From Desulfobulbaceae bacterium (GTDB taxonomy: Bacteria; Desulfobacterota; Desulfobulbia; Desulfobulbales; Desulfobulbaceae), in assembly GCA_003508005.1 (NCBI GenBank), contig DNUE01000034.1:1-64000 (forward strand): a stretch of DNA of 64,000 nucleotides, given 5' to 3'. The notes under the pieces are model-generated. The model had not been told where the DNA came from. It ran no database searches and was given only the letters and a program-made list of their open reading frames with translations. Below are positions 16,930-24,410 of this stretch, one piece after another. The translations under genes were made by a program, and so were the position numbers. Every line of letters starts with the position of its first letter. Position 1 is the stretch's first letter.

Positions 16930-17190
16930 TCAACGAAAACCGGCATCCCGGCAGGCAACCATGATTTCTTCGACCAGTTCATCAAACTCGACAGGTTTCA
17001 GGCAGGAGTCATAAGCGCCCTATGCAATCCCCCGGGTATCCGCTTGTACCCAGGCCTGTCCGGACAGCAGCAGGAACCGGAGGTCAGGCCGGAAGGGTAA
17101 TATCCACCGGCAGCAGTTCCGCCAGGGTTTTCACGAAAAGAAACGGCTTTATTGACCCGCACCGAGAAGACATGACTCGGCTTCTCTTTG
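16930..17190 (-). pseudogene. Decayed response-regulator remnant(s)
   Basis: One frame, ending with the TGA at 16930-16932, reads RPDLRFLLLSGQAWVQ, an in-frame TAG (17020-17022), then GAYDSCLKPVEFDELVEEI. This is a receiver beta4-alpha5 region with the conserved KP. A second frame, ending at 17084-17086, reads SIKPFLFVKTLAELLPVDI, like another receiver end. Neither has a complete N-terminus with the acidic pair or phospho-acceptor. A frameshifted and deleted regulator, or two fused relics, best explains it. Confidence 0.5.
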
Positions 17191-17290
17191 TCCGTGGATG
17201 CCGGCAGAGTGGCCAGATCCATCTTTACCAAACAAACTCCCTCTCATCAAGCAGGTTTTTTCCGTTTCAGCGAACGCGGCGAGAGGAAAC

Positions 17291-17743
17291 TCACTTGTTG
17301 GCGAGCTTCTTCGCTGTTTCAAACTCTCCTTCCTCGGCATAGGCCACCGCAGACATACTGTCGGACATGCTTTTTTTCAGCTCCAGATAGGCCTCCCTGA
17401 TCCGGGAGACCAAGAGCTCGATGTCCACAGGTTTGCGCAGGTAATCAAAGGCACCAAGCTTGCGGGCTTCGGCCTCATCCAGATCATCGCCATGGCCGGT
17501 CAAAATAATGACCTGGATGGCTGGAAAATACTGCTTGACACGGCGCAGTACTTCCATACCGTCAATCCCGGGCATCTTGAGATCGAGAACGATAATATCG
17601 GGGATATTGTCGCCGAGGGATTGCAGGGCCTCCTCACCGCTGGAGGCGGACTGGCTATTCATGTCGCGCAGGCTTAACCGTTCAGTGAGGGTAGAAACAA
17701 AATCTGCTTCATCATCGACCAACAGTATCTTGATATCATCCAT
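17291..17743 (-). CDS. Receiver-only response regulator with an FAE-repeat tail
   Basis: 150 residues. A complete receiver (D10-D11, D54 in IIVLDLKMPG, T82 in ILTGHG, K104 in YLRKPVD) is followed by a short helix and then a tail, residues 132-146, reading AVAYAEEGEFETAKK. This tail matches two repeats in the 102-residue protein encoded just upstream on the same strand (AITFAEAGEWETAR and AVTFAEEGMHDEAVR). The shared module suggests that the two proteins interact or derive from one another. The gene could be co-transcribed from the sigma-54 promoter at 18231-18248 (inference; 122-base gap). Confidence 0.88.
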   Translation of the reverse strand: MDDIKILLVDDEADFVSTLTERLSLRDMNSQSASSGEEALQSLGDNIPDIIVLDLKMPGIDGMEVLRRVKQYFPAIQVIILTGHGDDLDEAEARKLGAFDYLRKPVDIELLVSRIREAYLELKKSMSDSMSAVAYAEEGEFETAKKLANK

Positions 17744-17865
17744 TGCTTACCCCATCAGTTTACGTTTTGACTGAGTTCTCTATTCTTCCGATTTCCGTTA
17801 GACCTCTTTAGCGGCATCGGTTTGCCGTCAAGCTCCTGGAGATTCCTTCATGTTCTGCTGATTGC

Positions 17866-18174
17866 CTAATTGACACCAAGCTTTACCGGAGAGAGAACCC
17901 CGTAGGTGCAGGGAACATTGCCCATGCCGCAAAGCTCCATGAAATTCACCGGCCGGCAGCGTGCCTCCCTCTCTTTCGCGGTCATGATCCGGACCGCCTC
18001 ATCATGCATTCCTTCCTCGGCAAAAGTTACGGCCATGCACAGGTTCTCGAACCAGGCCACGACCGGGTTCCTCTTGCCGATTGGCATGAACGACCGTGCC
18101 GTTTCCCATTCACCGGCCTCCGCAAAGGTAATCGCCGTTGTCCAACTCTGGTGTTTTGTCTTTGTCGTTTTCAT
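17866..18174 (-). CDS. Small FAE-repeat protein under sigma-54 control
   Basis: 102 residues with no signal peptide or membrane helix. It contains two copies of a 14-15 residue helical repeat: AITFAEAGEWETAR (14-27) and AVTFAEEGMHDEAVR (48-62). The wording resembles half of a TPR hairpin. The C-terminal part has three Cys (EARCRPVNFMELCGMGNVPC). The start has GGGGAGGAC in front. A consensus sigma-54 promoter lies about 60 bases upstream. The neighbouring receiver protein carries the same repeat as its tail. The function is unknown; a partner or sink for that receiver is a reasonable guess. Confidence 0.75.
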   Translation of the reverse strand: MKTTKTKHQSWTTAITFAEAGEWETARSFMPIGKRNPVVAWFENLCMAVTFAEEGMHDEAVRIMTAKEREARCRPVNFMELCGMGNVPCTYGVLSPVKLGVN

Positions 18175-18230
18175 TTTGTCCTCCCCTTGCCGTTATTGAC
18201 CAGCTTTCGTCGTTCTTCTTGCCCTAAATA

Positions 18231-18248
18231 TAGCAACAACCGTGCCAA
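18231..18248 (-). promoter_or_regulatory. Sigma-54 (RpoN) promoter
   Basis: Read on the minus strand the site is TTGGCACGGTTGTTGCTA. It agrees at every position with YTGGCACGRNNNTTGCW, with GG (18245-18246) and GC (18233-18234) separated by exactly 10 bases. Transcription should begin near 18221, giving a leader of about 47 bases before the ATG of the 102-residue protein. Confidence 0.85.
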
Positions 18249-18320
18249 TTAAATTTTATTAATGAAATCAATATATTAATAATATATGGACAAAATAGCA
18301 CCCCCCGCCACAGAATAAAA

Positions 18321-18349
18321 TGAAACATAAAGAAACATAACATGTTTCA
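18321..18349. promoter_or_regulatory. Palindromic candidate enhancer site for the divergent sigma-54 activator
   Basis: TGAAACAT (18321-18328) is inverted as ATGTTTCA (18342-18349), and an extra direct GAAACAT lies at 18332-18338. The centre is about 115 bases upstream of the expected start of the sigma-54 promoter, a normal enhancer distance. It lies in the shared region with the divergent activator gene. The rest of the 365-base gap 18175-18539 holds the two promoters and AT-rich sequence. Confidence 0.55.
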
Positions 18350-18502
18350 ATCCGGGTACAGAACCGCCCGAGGGATACTACCCTGCTGTGTCGGCGCACA
18401 AGGGCCAGTCTGAATCACGGGCCATGCGTCTTAATTTTCTTAATGATTCCGATTTGATAGTCAAACAATATCGGGCCAGGGCCGATTCGACAAAGAAATA
18501 GT

Positions 18503-18531
18503 TTGACATTTTTTTTGTGATGAAATAAAAG
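18503..18531 (+). promoter_or_regulatory. Possible sigma-70 promoter of the sigma-54 activator
   Basis: A perfect TTGACA (18503-18508) is followed after 17 bases by TAAAAG (18526-18531), a weak -10 match. The predicted start would lie at about 18538, almost on the ATG at 18540. That fits the lack of a ribosome binding site there, but could also mean the true start codon is further in. Confidence 0.35.
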
Positions 18532-18539
18532 TAGACATT

Positions 18540-19922
18540 ATGAAACACTCCGTTCCTGCCAGCCTGAACACCCTGTCGTTCATCAATGCCCTGCCGCACG
18601 GCATGGCACTGCTTGACGGCGACGGCGCGGTTATTGCCCTCAACAGCGTGCTGGAAGCGATAAGCGGCCGCAGATCTGAAGCAGTGACCGGCCTGCCCCT
18701 GAATCTTGTCCTGCGCACCAGCCTGCCCCGAAATGACGTACTGAAGGCGAGGAGCCACGCCACCCCGATTTCCCTGGAAACGGATATCATCAGCGCGGTC
18801 AGGAAAAAAGTGCCTGTGCGCCTGACCTTCTCCGCCATTTCCGGGGATACGCAGGAAAAATGCACGCTCTGTTACCTGGAGGATATCTCGGCCATCCGCA
18901 AGTTTGATCAGGTGCGGGGCGGCCAGATCACCCCCGCCGGGCTCATCGGTCACAGCCCCGCCATGCAGGAACTCCTTGAATTCCTCCCAATCCTGGCCCG
19001 CACCGACGCAACCGTTCTGATCACCGGCGAGACCGGGACCGGCAAGGACATCCTGGCCCAGGGAATCCACGATGCCTCGAAGCGGGCGGGCTATCCCTTC
19101 ATCAAGGTGAACTGTGGCGCCCTACCGGAAAACCTGCTGGAATCGGAGCTTTTCGGCCATGTCCGGGGGGCATTCACCGGCGCCCATGCCGACAAGCCCG
19201 GGATGTTCCGCCTGGCCCAGGGCGGCACCCTGTTCCTCACCGAAATAGGGGACCTGCCGCTGCAACTGCAGGTCAAGCTCCTGACCGTGCTGGACGACCG
19301 GGAATTCTTCCCGGTGGGCAGTTCAAAAAAGGTCAAGGTGGACGTGCGGGTCATCACCGGGACGCACCGGGACCTGAAGAGCCTGATCAGGGCCGGTCAG
19401 TTTCGCGAAGACCTCTACTTCCGTCTCAACGTCCTCAAGGCCCACCTCCCCCCCCTGCGTGAGCGAAAAGGTGACGTCAGGCTCCTGGCCGAACATTTTC
19501 TCCAGAAATTTGCCGCGGGCCTGCACAAGAAAATCCGCGGCTTCGACCGGCAGTCCATGGACATCCTGGCCCGCTACCGCTACCCGGGCAACATTCGGGA
19601 ACTGCGTAATATTGTCGAATACGCAGCCAACATCTGCCAGGGGGACGAAATCGCGCCAGACCACCTGCCTGAGGTTGTCAGAAACAAAGACGCTGGCCAA
19701 CAAGATGCAGCGGCAGTTGGACCAGGGAAGGAAAGCGCCGCCGGCACGCCCATCCTGGCGCCCTCAGCGAAGCCCGCGGGCAACACCTGGCGGGAAACGG
19801 AAAAAAACATGATCATGGAGGTTCTGCTCCAGTGCAAGGGCAACAGGGGCGAAGCTGCGGAACGCCTTGGCTGGGGCCGCAGTACCTTGTGGCGGAAAAT
19901 GAAACAGCACAATATTATCTGA
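18540..19922 (+). CDS. PAS-domain sigma-54-dependent transcriptional activator
   Basis: 460 residues. An N-terminal PAS-like domain (about 10-115) replaces a receiver, so the protein senses a ligand or redox cue directly. The AAA+ domain (about 135-370) shows Walker A GETGTGKD, GAFTGA, and GTLFLTEIGDLP, in which the Walker B Asp is Thr (usual FLDEI). The C-terminal Fis-type HTH is NRGEAAERLGWGRSTLWRKM. The gene diverges from the 102-residue protein with its sigma-54 promoter and is the obvious candidate regulator. There is no ribosome binding site in front of ATG 18540. The NifX-like gene starts 7 bases after its stop. Confidence 0.9.
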   Translation: MKHSVPASLNTLSFINALPHGMALLDGDGAVIALNSVLEAISGRRSEAVTGLPLNLVLRTSLPRNDVLKARSHATPISLETDIISAVRKKVPVRLTFSAISGDTQEKCTLCYLEDISAIRKFDQVRGGQITPAGLIGHSPAMQELLEFLPILARTDATVLITGETGTGKDILAQGIHDASKRAGYPFIKVNCGALPENLLESELFGHVRGAFTGAHADKPGMFRLAQGGTLFLTEIGDLPLQLQVKLLTVLDDREFFPVGSSKKVKVDVRVITGTHRDLKSLIRAGQFREDLYFRLNVLKAHLPPLRERKGDVRLLAEHFLQKFAAGLHKKIRGFDRQSMDILARYRYPGNIRELRNIVEYAANICQGDEIAPDHLPEVVRNKDAGQQDAAAVGPGKESAAGTPILAPSAKPAGNTWRETEKNMIMEVLLQCKGNRGEAAERLGWGRSTLWRKMKQHNII

Positions 19923-19928
19923 GCCCTA

Positions 19929-20276
19929 ATGCCCCATTTTCCTATGAAAATTCTGCTTGTCCTCCAGGGAGCCTGGATTGCCCCACGCTTCGATCTGGCC
20001 ACCGAAGCGCTGATCATGCAGACCGACGACAAGGGCAACCCCACGGGTGAACTTCGGGAAATCCTGCTTCCCGGCCCATCGGCCGAAGAGCTGTGCAGCC
20101 TGATCCTGAAGGAGGGCATTACCCATGTCATCTGCGGCGGCATCGAAGAGGGCCATTATCGTTACCTGACCTGGAAAGGGCTGAAGGTCATGGACCATAT
20201 CATCGGCACCAGCAAGGAGGTTGTGCGCCACTTCCTCGCCTGCGGCGAACTGGACCCTGAAACCATTTTGCGCTGA
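19929..20276 (+). CDS. NifX/NifB-type (dinitrogenase FeMo-cofactor domain) protein
   Basis: 115 residues with the fold of the NifX/NafY C-terminal family (COG1433-like). MKILLVLQGAWIAPRFDLA opens the domain, and a central ITHVICGGIEEGHYRYL and VVRHFLACGEL follow. Small members outside nif operons are thought to bind Fe-S or molybdenum-type clusters. Here it follows a sigma-54 activator by 7 bases, so it is probably in the same transcript. An alternative start is ATG 19944, which opens the conserved strand directly. No nif genes lie nearby, so a role in nitrogen fixation is not implied. Confidence 0.8.
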   Translation: MPHFPMKILLVLQGAWIAPRFDLATEALIMQTDDKGNPTGELREILLPGPSAEELCSLILKEGITHVICGGIEEGHYRYLTWKGLKVMDHIIGTSKEVVRHFLACGELDPETILR

Positions 20277-20315
20277 GAGAGCTGCGGGATGATCAAATTC
20301 CATCTGCCCAGGGTT

Positions 20316-20506
20316 AAATCATCATATTCTGCAGCCGGCCCAACCCTGCGGCAGCGGAGTTCCGTAAACCACGCTGCCTGATCCGGCTCACCCTGATTTT
20401 CCGCGGCAGGAAAATTTACGCCACCAGCGAGGTAGGCGTGGGCAAGGTATTCATCCTGGTTTCCCCATCGAGGGAGCCGCAATTGGAGCGTAACGCATGG
20501 AAATGA
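20316..20506 (+). pseudogene. Histidine-kinase C-terminal remnant
   Basis: The frame ending at the TGA 20504-20506 reads GRKIYATSEVGVGKVFILVSP followed by SREPQLERN. This is the last strand pair of a HATPase domain (the usual form is KIYVTSEVGVGTTFTL). Nothing upstream in the frame resembles the rest of a kinase, and a stop lies just before 20316. The remnant overlaps the start of the next response regulator, the position expected for the end of a cognate kinase gene. Confidence 0.5.
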
Positions 20507-20877
20507 TAAAAGTGATGATTGTCGACGACGAGGTTGATTTCGCCGAAGCCCTTGTCGAGCGCCTGCAACTGCGTGATTTTGAAGTCCGGCACGCCAGCAG
20601 CGCCGAGGCGGCCATGTCTAACCTGCGGAATGGTTGGACCCCGAATGTCATCCTCCTGGACCTGAAAATGCCCGGGCTAAACGGCCTGGAAACGCTGCTC
20701 CTGATCAAGAAACACTCTCCAGGAATCGAGGTCATCCTGGTGACCGGGGACGGCTCAACTTCCGCCGGCATGGAAGGGATGCACATGGGCCTGTTCGATT
20801 ATCTGATGAAACCCATTGACATCGGTGTTATTGTGGAACGAATCAACAAGGCCGCCGCAAAAAATAAAAACGGATAA
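20497..20877 (+). CDS. Receiver-only response regulator
   Basis: 126 residues forming one receiver domain with D10-D11, D55 (VILLDLKMPG), T83 (LVTGDG) and K106 (LMKPIDI). It has no output domain. The start overlaps the tail of a kinase remnant, so it may be an orphan left after loss of its kinase. A GGAG lies 8 bases before the ATG. It resembles the receiver at 17291-17743 in the LQLRDF/LSLRDM and GLFDYL/GAFDYL segments, suggesting duplication. Confidence 0.88.
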   Translation: MEMIKVMIVDDEVDFAEALVERLQLRDFEVRHASSAEAAMSNLRNGWTPNVILLDLKMPGLNGLETLLLIKKHSPGIEVILVTGDGSTSAGMEGMHMGLFDYLMKPIDIGVIVERINKAAAKNKNG

Positions 20878-20911
20878 CTCCGTCAACTACCGGAATCGAA
20901 CCTGATCCCTC

Positions 20912-22120
20912 ATGCGCACAATGAAACAGAATTTCCTGGAAGGCAGCCGGGGGACGGACATCCGCCAGAAAAAGCTCGGGGTACTGATCGGCGGCTCTGG
21001 CCTGGTCGGCGGCGCCCTGATCCACTATTGCAAAACCAGGAAGCCCGATGCCATCGAGCTCCTGTCGCCCAACAGCAAAAAAATCAGCCTGCGCGAACCC
21101 GGGGACATCAAACAATACTTCCGGCAATACCGGCCGGATTTCATCATCAACTGCGCTATCACCACCCTGGACAGTGACGCTCAACTTACCTACGAAACCA
21201 ACTACCTGGGGTGCATCAACCTGGCCAGAGCGGCCATGGCCCTGAAGGTTCCCTATATTCATTTCAGTTCCGCCGCCACCCTTCCCGACGGTGAAGAACT
21301 CACCGAGGAGCAGACTCTGCCCCTGAGCGCGAACCTGAGCAACTACGCCAAATCCAAACTGATGACGGAAAAAACGCTGCGCCACCTGCATGAAACCGGG
21401 GGGCTGGATTACACCCTCATCAAGTTGGGGGTGGTCTACGGCACACATGACCACAAGGTCCAGGGCTTTCACCGGCTGCTGATGACCATTGCCAGGAAGT
21501 CGCTGCTCTTCATGATGACCTCCCGGGGGACCTGCCATTCCTATACCTGCTGCAACAAAATCCCGCCCTTTGTCGATTACCTCCTGGCGCACCGGGAAGA
21601 GTTCAGCGGCCAGACCTATCACTTTGTGGACAGGGAACCGGTGGAACTCGGCCGGCTGATCCTGTCCATTAAATCCACGCTTGGGATAAGCGTGCCCAAG
21701 GAGATCTACATCCCCTACCCCCTGGCCCGGTTCGGGACGAACTGCCTGCAATGGATCCTGCGCGGGTTGAACAGATTGGGCATCGAGGCGCGCCTGCCTC
21801 CCGAGTTGATGTTCATGGAAAATTGTTATGCCACCCAGACCCTGTCCACGGCAAAACTCAAAGGGTCAAGCTATGGCATCCCGGAGCCGGAAACGACCGT
21901 TTTTACGGAACTGCCCGCGATCATCGACTACTACGTCGCCCGCTGGGCGCATCTCAACCTGGTCCCAGCCGGCAATGTCTGCTTTGTCGATCCGCTGAAA
22001 CAGGCCGAAGGCTTTGCGCACAACCCCCAGCACCTCATCGAGGCTATCCATAGCGGCCGTATCGATCCCCTGGCCGATTTTGCAGAACTTCGCGAAACAG
22101 AGCCTGCCCCGCAAGGCTGA
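20912..22120 (+). CDS. NAD-dependent epimerase/dehydratase family protein
   Basis: 402 residues of an extended SDR. The nucleotide-binding loop is GGSGLVGGA (about 29-37), and the sequence DFIINCAITTLD, then VPYIHFSSAATLP and NYAKSKLMTEK, contains the Ser and YxxxK catalytic set. The substrate half (about 190-400) is long and does not match a named enzyme. The N-terminus before the Rossmann strand is about 25 residues. No strong ribosome binding site is visible; ATG 20921 is an alternative start. A role in nucleotide-sugar or lipid-linked glycan metabolism is possible, but no glycan genes lie nearby. Confidence 0.75.
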   Translation: MRTMKQNFLEGSRGTDIRQKKLGVLIGGSGLVGGALIHYCKTRKPDAIELLSPNSKKISLREPGDIKQYFRQYRPDFIINCAITTLDSDAQLTYETNYLGCINLARAAMALKVPYIHFSSAATLPDGEELTEEQTLPLSANLSNYAKSKLMTEKTLRHLHETGGLDYTLIKLGVVYGTHDHKVQGFHRLLMTIARKSLLFMMTSRGTCHSYTCCNKIPPFVDYLLAHREEFSGQTYHFVDREPVELGRLILSIKSTLGISVPKEIYIPYPLARFGTNCLQWILRGLNRLGIEARLPPELMFMENCYATQTLSTAKLKGSSYGIPEPETTVFTELPAIIDYYVARWAHLNLVPAGNVCFVDPLKQAEGFAHNPQHLIEAIHSGRIDPLADFAELRETEPAPQG

Positions 22121-22233
22121 CCAACCGGCGCCGCGTTTGCTTCCGCGTGAATATGATAGCCGTCTCCGGCAAAAATTAGTAAAGGATATCCCCTGATGCG
22201 ACCAAGGACATAACCAAAAGGCGACACTCCATA

Positions 22234-22812
22234 ATGAATCATTCTCTCCCCCGCTGGCCGCTGCTGCTTTCGCTGGCCCTCCTCCTGCTGGCGGGCTGCG
22301 GCCCGGGCAACCAGCCTGCAACCACTGCCGTGGTCGGCCAGCCGGCCCCGGCCTTCACTCTGACCGATCTCCATGGCAGAAACTGGCGTCTTGCCGACCT
22401 GCAGGGAAAGGTCGTTTTTCTCAATTTCTGGGCCACCTGGTGCCAGCCCTGCCTGCAGGAAATGCCCTCCATGGCTGCCCTTGATGAGAAGATGGCCAAG
22501 GAGTCCTTCCAGATGCTCACCATCCTGTACAACGACCGTCCGCAAATCGCGGAGAACCTGCTCCGGAAAACGGGCCTTTCCTTCCCGGTGCTGGTGGACA
22601 CCAATGGCGTCGCGGCCAGGCAGTACGGGCTCACCGGCGTCCCGGAGACCTATATTATCGATCCGCAGGGGGTTCTGCGGGAAAAATTCATCGGGCCGGC
22701 GGACTGGGGTTCGGCCAAGGCGCTGGCCCTGCTGAAGAAATATCTGCCCCGGCCCGCAGGCGTGTCCGATCCCGTCGCCAGCGCGGCGCCGCTCACGGAA
22801 CAGCCCCGCTGA
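22234..22812 (+). CDS. TlpA/ResA-like thioredoxin-fold lipoprotein
   Basis: 192 residues. A lipoprotein signal (LALLLLAGCGPG, lipobox Cys21) is followed by an AhpC/TSA-redoxin domain (VGQPAPAFTLTDLHGRNW) with the active site WATWCQPCLQEMPS. The C-terminus YGLTGVPETYIIDPQG contains the cis-Pro loop. It should be a membrane-tethered periplasmic thiol:disulfide protein, for example for cytochrome c maturation or reduction of extracytoplasmic cysteines. A C-terminal tail of about 20 residues is rich in Pro and Ala. It lies ahead of mntP on the same strand. Confidence 0.88.
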   Translation: MNHSLPRWPLLLSLALLLLAGCGPGNQPATTAVVGQPAPAFTLTDLHGRNWRLADLQGKVVFLNFWATWCQPCLQEMPSMAALDEKMAKESFQMLTILYNDRPQIAENLLRKTGLSFPVLVDTNGVAARQYGLTGVPETYIIDPQGVLREKFIGPADWGSAKALALLKKYLPRPAGVSDPVASAAPLTEQPR

Positions 22813-22839
22813 CCCGCTACCCTCCATCGGCCCCCCAGA

Positions 22840-23403
22840 ATGCAGCACCTTCAGATCGTGTTCATTGCCATCGGCCTGGCCGCCGATGCCTTTGCCGTCT
22901 CGGTGAGCAGCGGGGCCATCATCGAAAAACTCCGGCTGCGGCATGCCTTGCGCATTGCCTTTTTCTTCGGCGCCTTCCAGGCGATCATGCCCTGGATCGG
23001 CTGGAAGGCAGGCAGCCTGGCCTGCGATCTTATCCGCTCCATCGATCACTGGCTGGCCTTCGCGATCCTGAGCCTCATCGGCGGCAAAATGATTTATGAA
23101 TCCTTCCTGCTCAAGGAGGAAGCGTCAGTGGCGGTCAATCCGCTCAACCTGTGCGTCCTGCTGACCCTGGCCATTGCGACAAGCATTGATGCCCTGGCCG
23201 TGGGCGTCACCTTTTCCTTCCTTGACGTCTCCATCTATGAGCCGGTGCTGATCATCGGCGCGATCACCTTCCTCCTATCCCTGATCGGCACCTATATCGG
23301 CGAGTTGTTCGGCCATATCTTCGAGAACCGGATCGAAATGGCCGGCGGAATTATTCTCATCGGTATCGGCTGCAAGATCCTGATCGAACACACCCTGCTC
23401 TGA
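22840..23403 (+). CDS. mntP: Putative manganese efflux pump MntP
   Basis: 187 residues, six predicted helices and two internally similar halves, each with the conserved Asp-containing motif: GLAADAFAVSVSSG in the first and ATSIDALAVGVTFSF in the second. This is the MntP (YebN) family, inner-membrane exporters of Mn2+. The length matches the family. No yybP-ykoY-like Mn riboswitch was recognised in the short upstream gap, and expression may be shared with the TlpA-like gene 27 bases upstream. Confidence 0.9.
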   Translation: MQHLQIVFIAIGLAADAFAVSVSSGAIIEKLRLRHALRIAFFFGAFQAIMPWIGWKAGSLACDLIRSIDHWLAFAILSLIGGKMIYESFLLKEEASVAVNPLNLCVLLTLAIATSIDALAVGVTFSFLDVSIYEPVLIIGAITFLLSLIGTYIGELFGHIFENRIEMAGGIILIGIGCKILIEHTLL

Positions 23404-23462
23404 TTCGAATAAAGGGCATGGACATCTCCCGGCAATCTGCTACAATCATCCGGCATAGACAA

Positions 23463-23483
23463 GACCTGCCGGCCTGGCAGGTC
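23463..23483 (+). other. Hairpin upstream of rubrerythrin
   Basis: GACCTGCC (23463-23470) pairs with GGCAGGTC (23476-23483) with a 5-base loop. It lies between mntP and rubrerythrin and has no T-run. It may terminate the mntP transcript or be part of the rubrerythrin leader. Confidence 0.4.
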
Positions 23484-23524
23484 GCCGGGAGCAGAATCAA
23501 CTGAAACAACAGGAGGAAAATTGT

Positions 23525-24019
23525 ATGAGCGCAACGGAAAAAAATCTCCAGGAGGCCTTTGCCGGGGAATCCCAGGCAAACCGCAAATATCTCGCCTTTG
23601 CCGACAAGGCCGAGAAGGAAGGGCACAAGCAGGTGGCCAGGCTGTTCCGAGCCGTGGCCCATGCCGAAACCATCCACGCCCATGCCCATCTGCGGGCTCT
23701 GAAGGGCATCGGAGATACCGCCGCCAACCTGAAGGAAGCCCTTTCCGGGGAAATACATGAATTCAAAAGCATGTATCCGCCGATGATCGAGACGGCGCGT
23801 CAGGAGGGAAATAAGAACGCCGAACGCTCCTTCACTTATGCCAACGAGGTGGAGGAGATCCATGCCGCCCTGTACCAGAAGGCCCTGGACACCCTGGACA
23901 AGCCAACCGAGGCCGACTTCCATGTATGCAGTGTCTGCGGCTATACCTGCGAGGGGGAAGCCCCTGGAAAATGCCCGGTCTGCGGGGCCAGCAGCAACGC
24001 CTTTGTCAAAATCGACTGA
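23525..24019 (+). CDS. rbr: Rubrerythrin
   Basis: 164 residues. The ferritin-like diiron domain carries the expected Glu and His ligands (AGESQANRKYLAFA, HAETIHAHAHL, ANEVEEIHAALYQ). A C-terminal rubredoxin-type Fe(Cys)4 domain follows (CSVCGYTCEG and CPVCGA). The enzyme reduces hydrogen peroxide in the cytoplasm of anaerobes. It is preceded by ACAGGAGGAAAATTGT as ribosome binding site. It appears to be a single-gene unit ending in a hairpin. Confidence 0.93.
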   Translation: MSATEKNLQEAFAGESQANRKYLAFADKAEKEGHKQVARLFRAVAHAETIHAHAHLRALKGIGDTAANLKEALSGEIHEFKSMYPPMIETARQEGNKNAERSFTYANEVEEIHAALYQKALDTLDKPTEADFHVCSVCGYTCEGEAPGKCPVCGASSNAFVKID

Positions 24020-24126
24020 GGGTTGTCACGCGGACGCCTCAGCATGAAACAAAAAAAACCTGGTACCATTGCGTAGCACTAAATAATGAATATTATCTTA
24101 ATTACCCTACCCCAAGAGGCCCATTA

Positions 24127-24163
24127 CCCTCCTTGCTGTTCCCCTCCTTGACAGCAGGGAGGG
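24127..24163 (+). terminator. Terminator-like hairpin after rubrerythrin
   Basis: CCCTCCTTGCTGT (24127-24139) pairs with ACAGCAGGGAGGG (24151-24163) with one mismatch and an 11-base loop. It is followed by CTTCTTTGTTGT. It lies at the convergence of rubrerythrin and the minus-strand small gene. Confidence 0.6.
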
Positions 24164-24177
24164 CTTCTTTGTTGTCT

Positions 24178-24369
24178 CTACTGCGAATATCCCGTGGCAA
24201 AGAGTTCGAACAGCTTCTCGAACAGGACAGGGATCGCCGAGGCCTGGGCACTGGCCGACCCGGCATAGATCTTGGTCAGCTCAAAGGCCCGCTCAAAGGC
24301 CTCCCCGTATTCCGCGTCATGCGGCTGCTTCATCACCTTGACCAGCCCCAAAGCCATCTTCTCGTTCAT
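24178..24369 (-). CDS. Small helical protein, third gene of the ABC exporter operon
   Basis: 63 residues, not recognised. It is predicted to be mostly helical (MALGLVKVMKQPHDAEYGEAFERAFELTKIYAG ends the first half). A very strong ribosome binding site (AAAGGAGGAGGT) defines the start at 24369. It follows the ABC-2 permease by 41 bases on the same strand, so it is probably part of that operon. It is not membrane-spanning. Confidence 0.65.
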   Translation of the reverse strand: MNEKMALGLVKVMKQPHDAEYGEAFERAFELTKIYAGSASAQASAIPVLFEKLFELFATGYSQ

Positions 24370-24410
24370 ACCTCCTCCTTTCATAACAATAAGCTGCTTG
24401 GCACTTCGAT

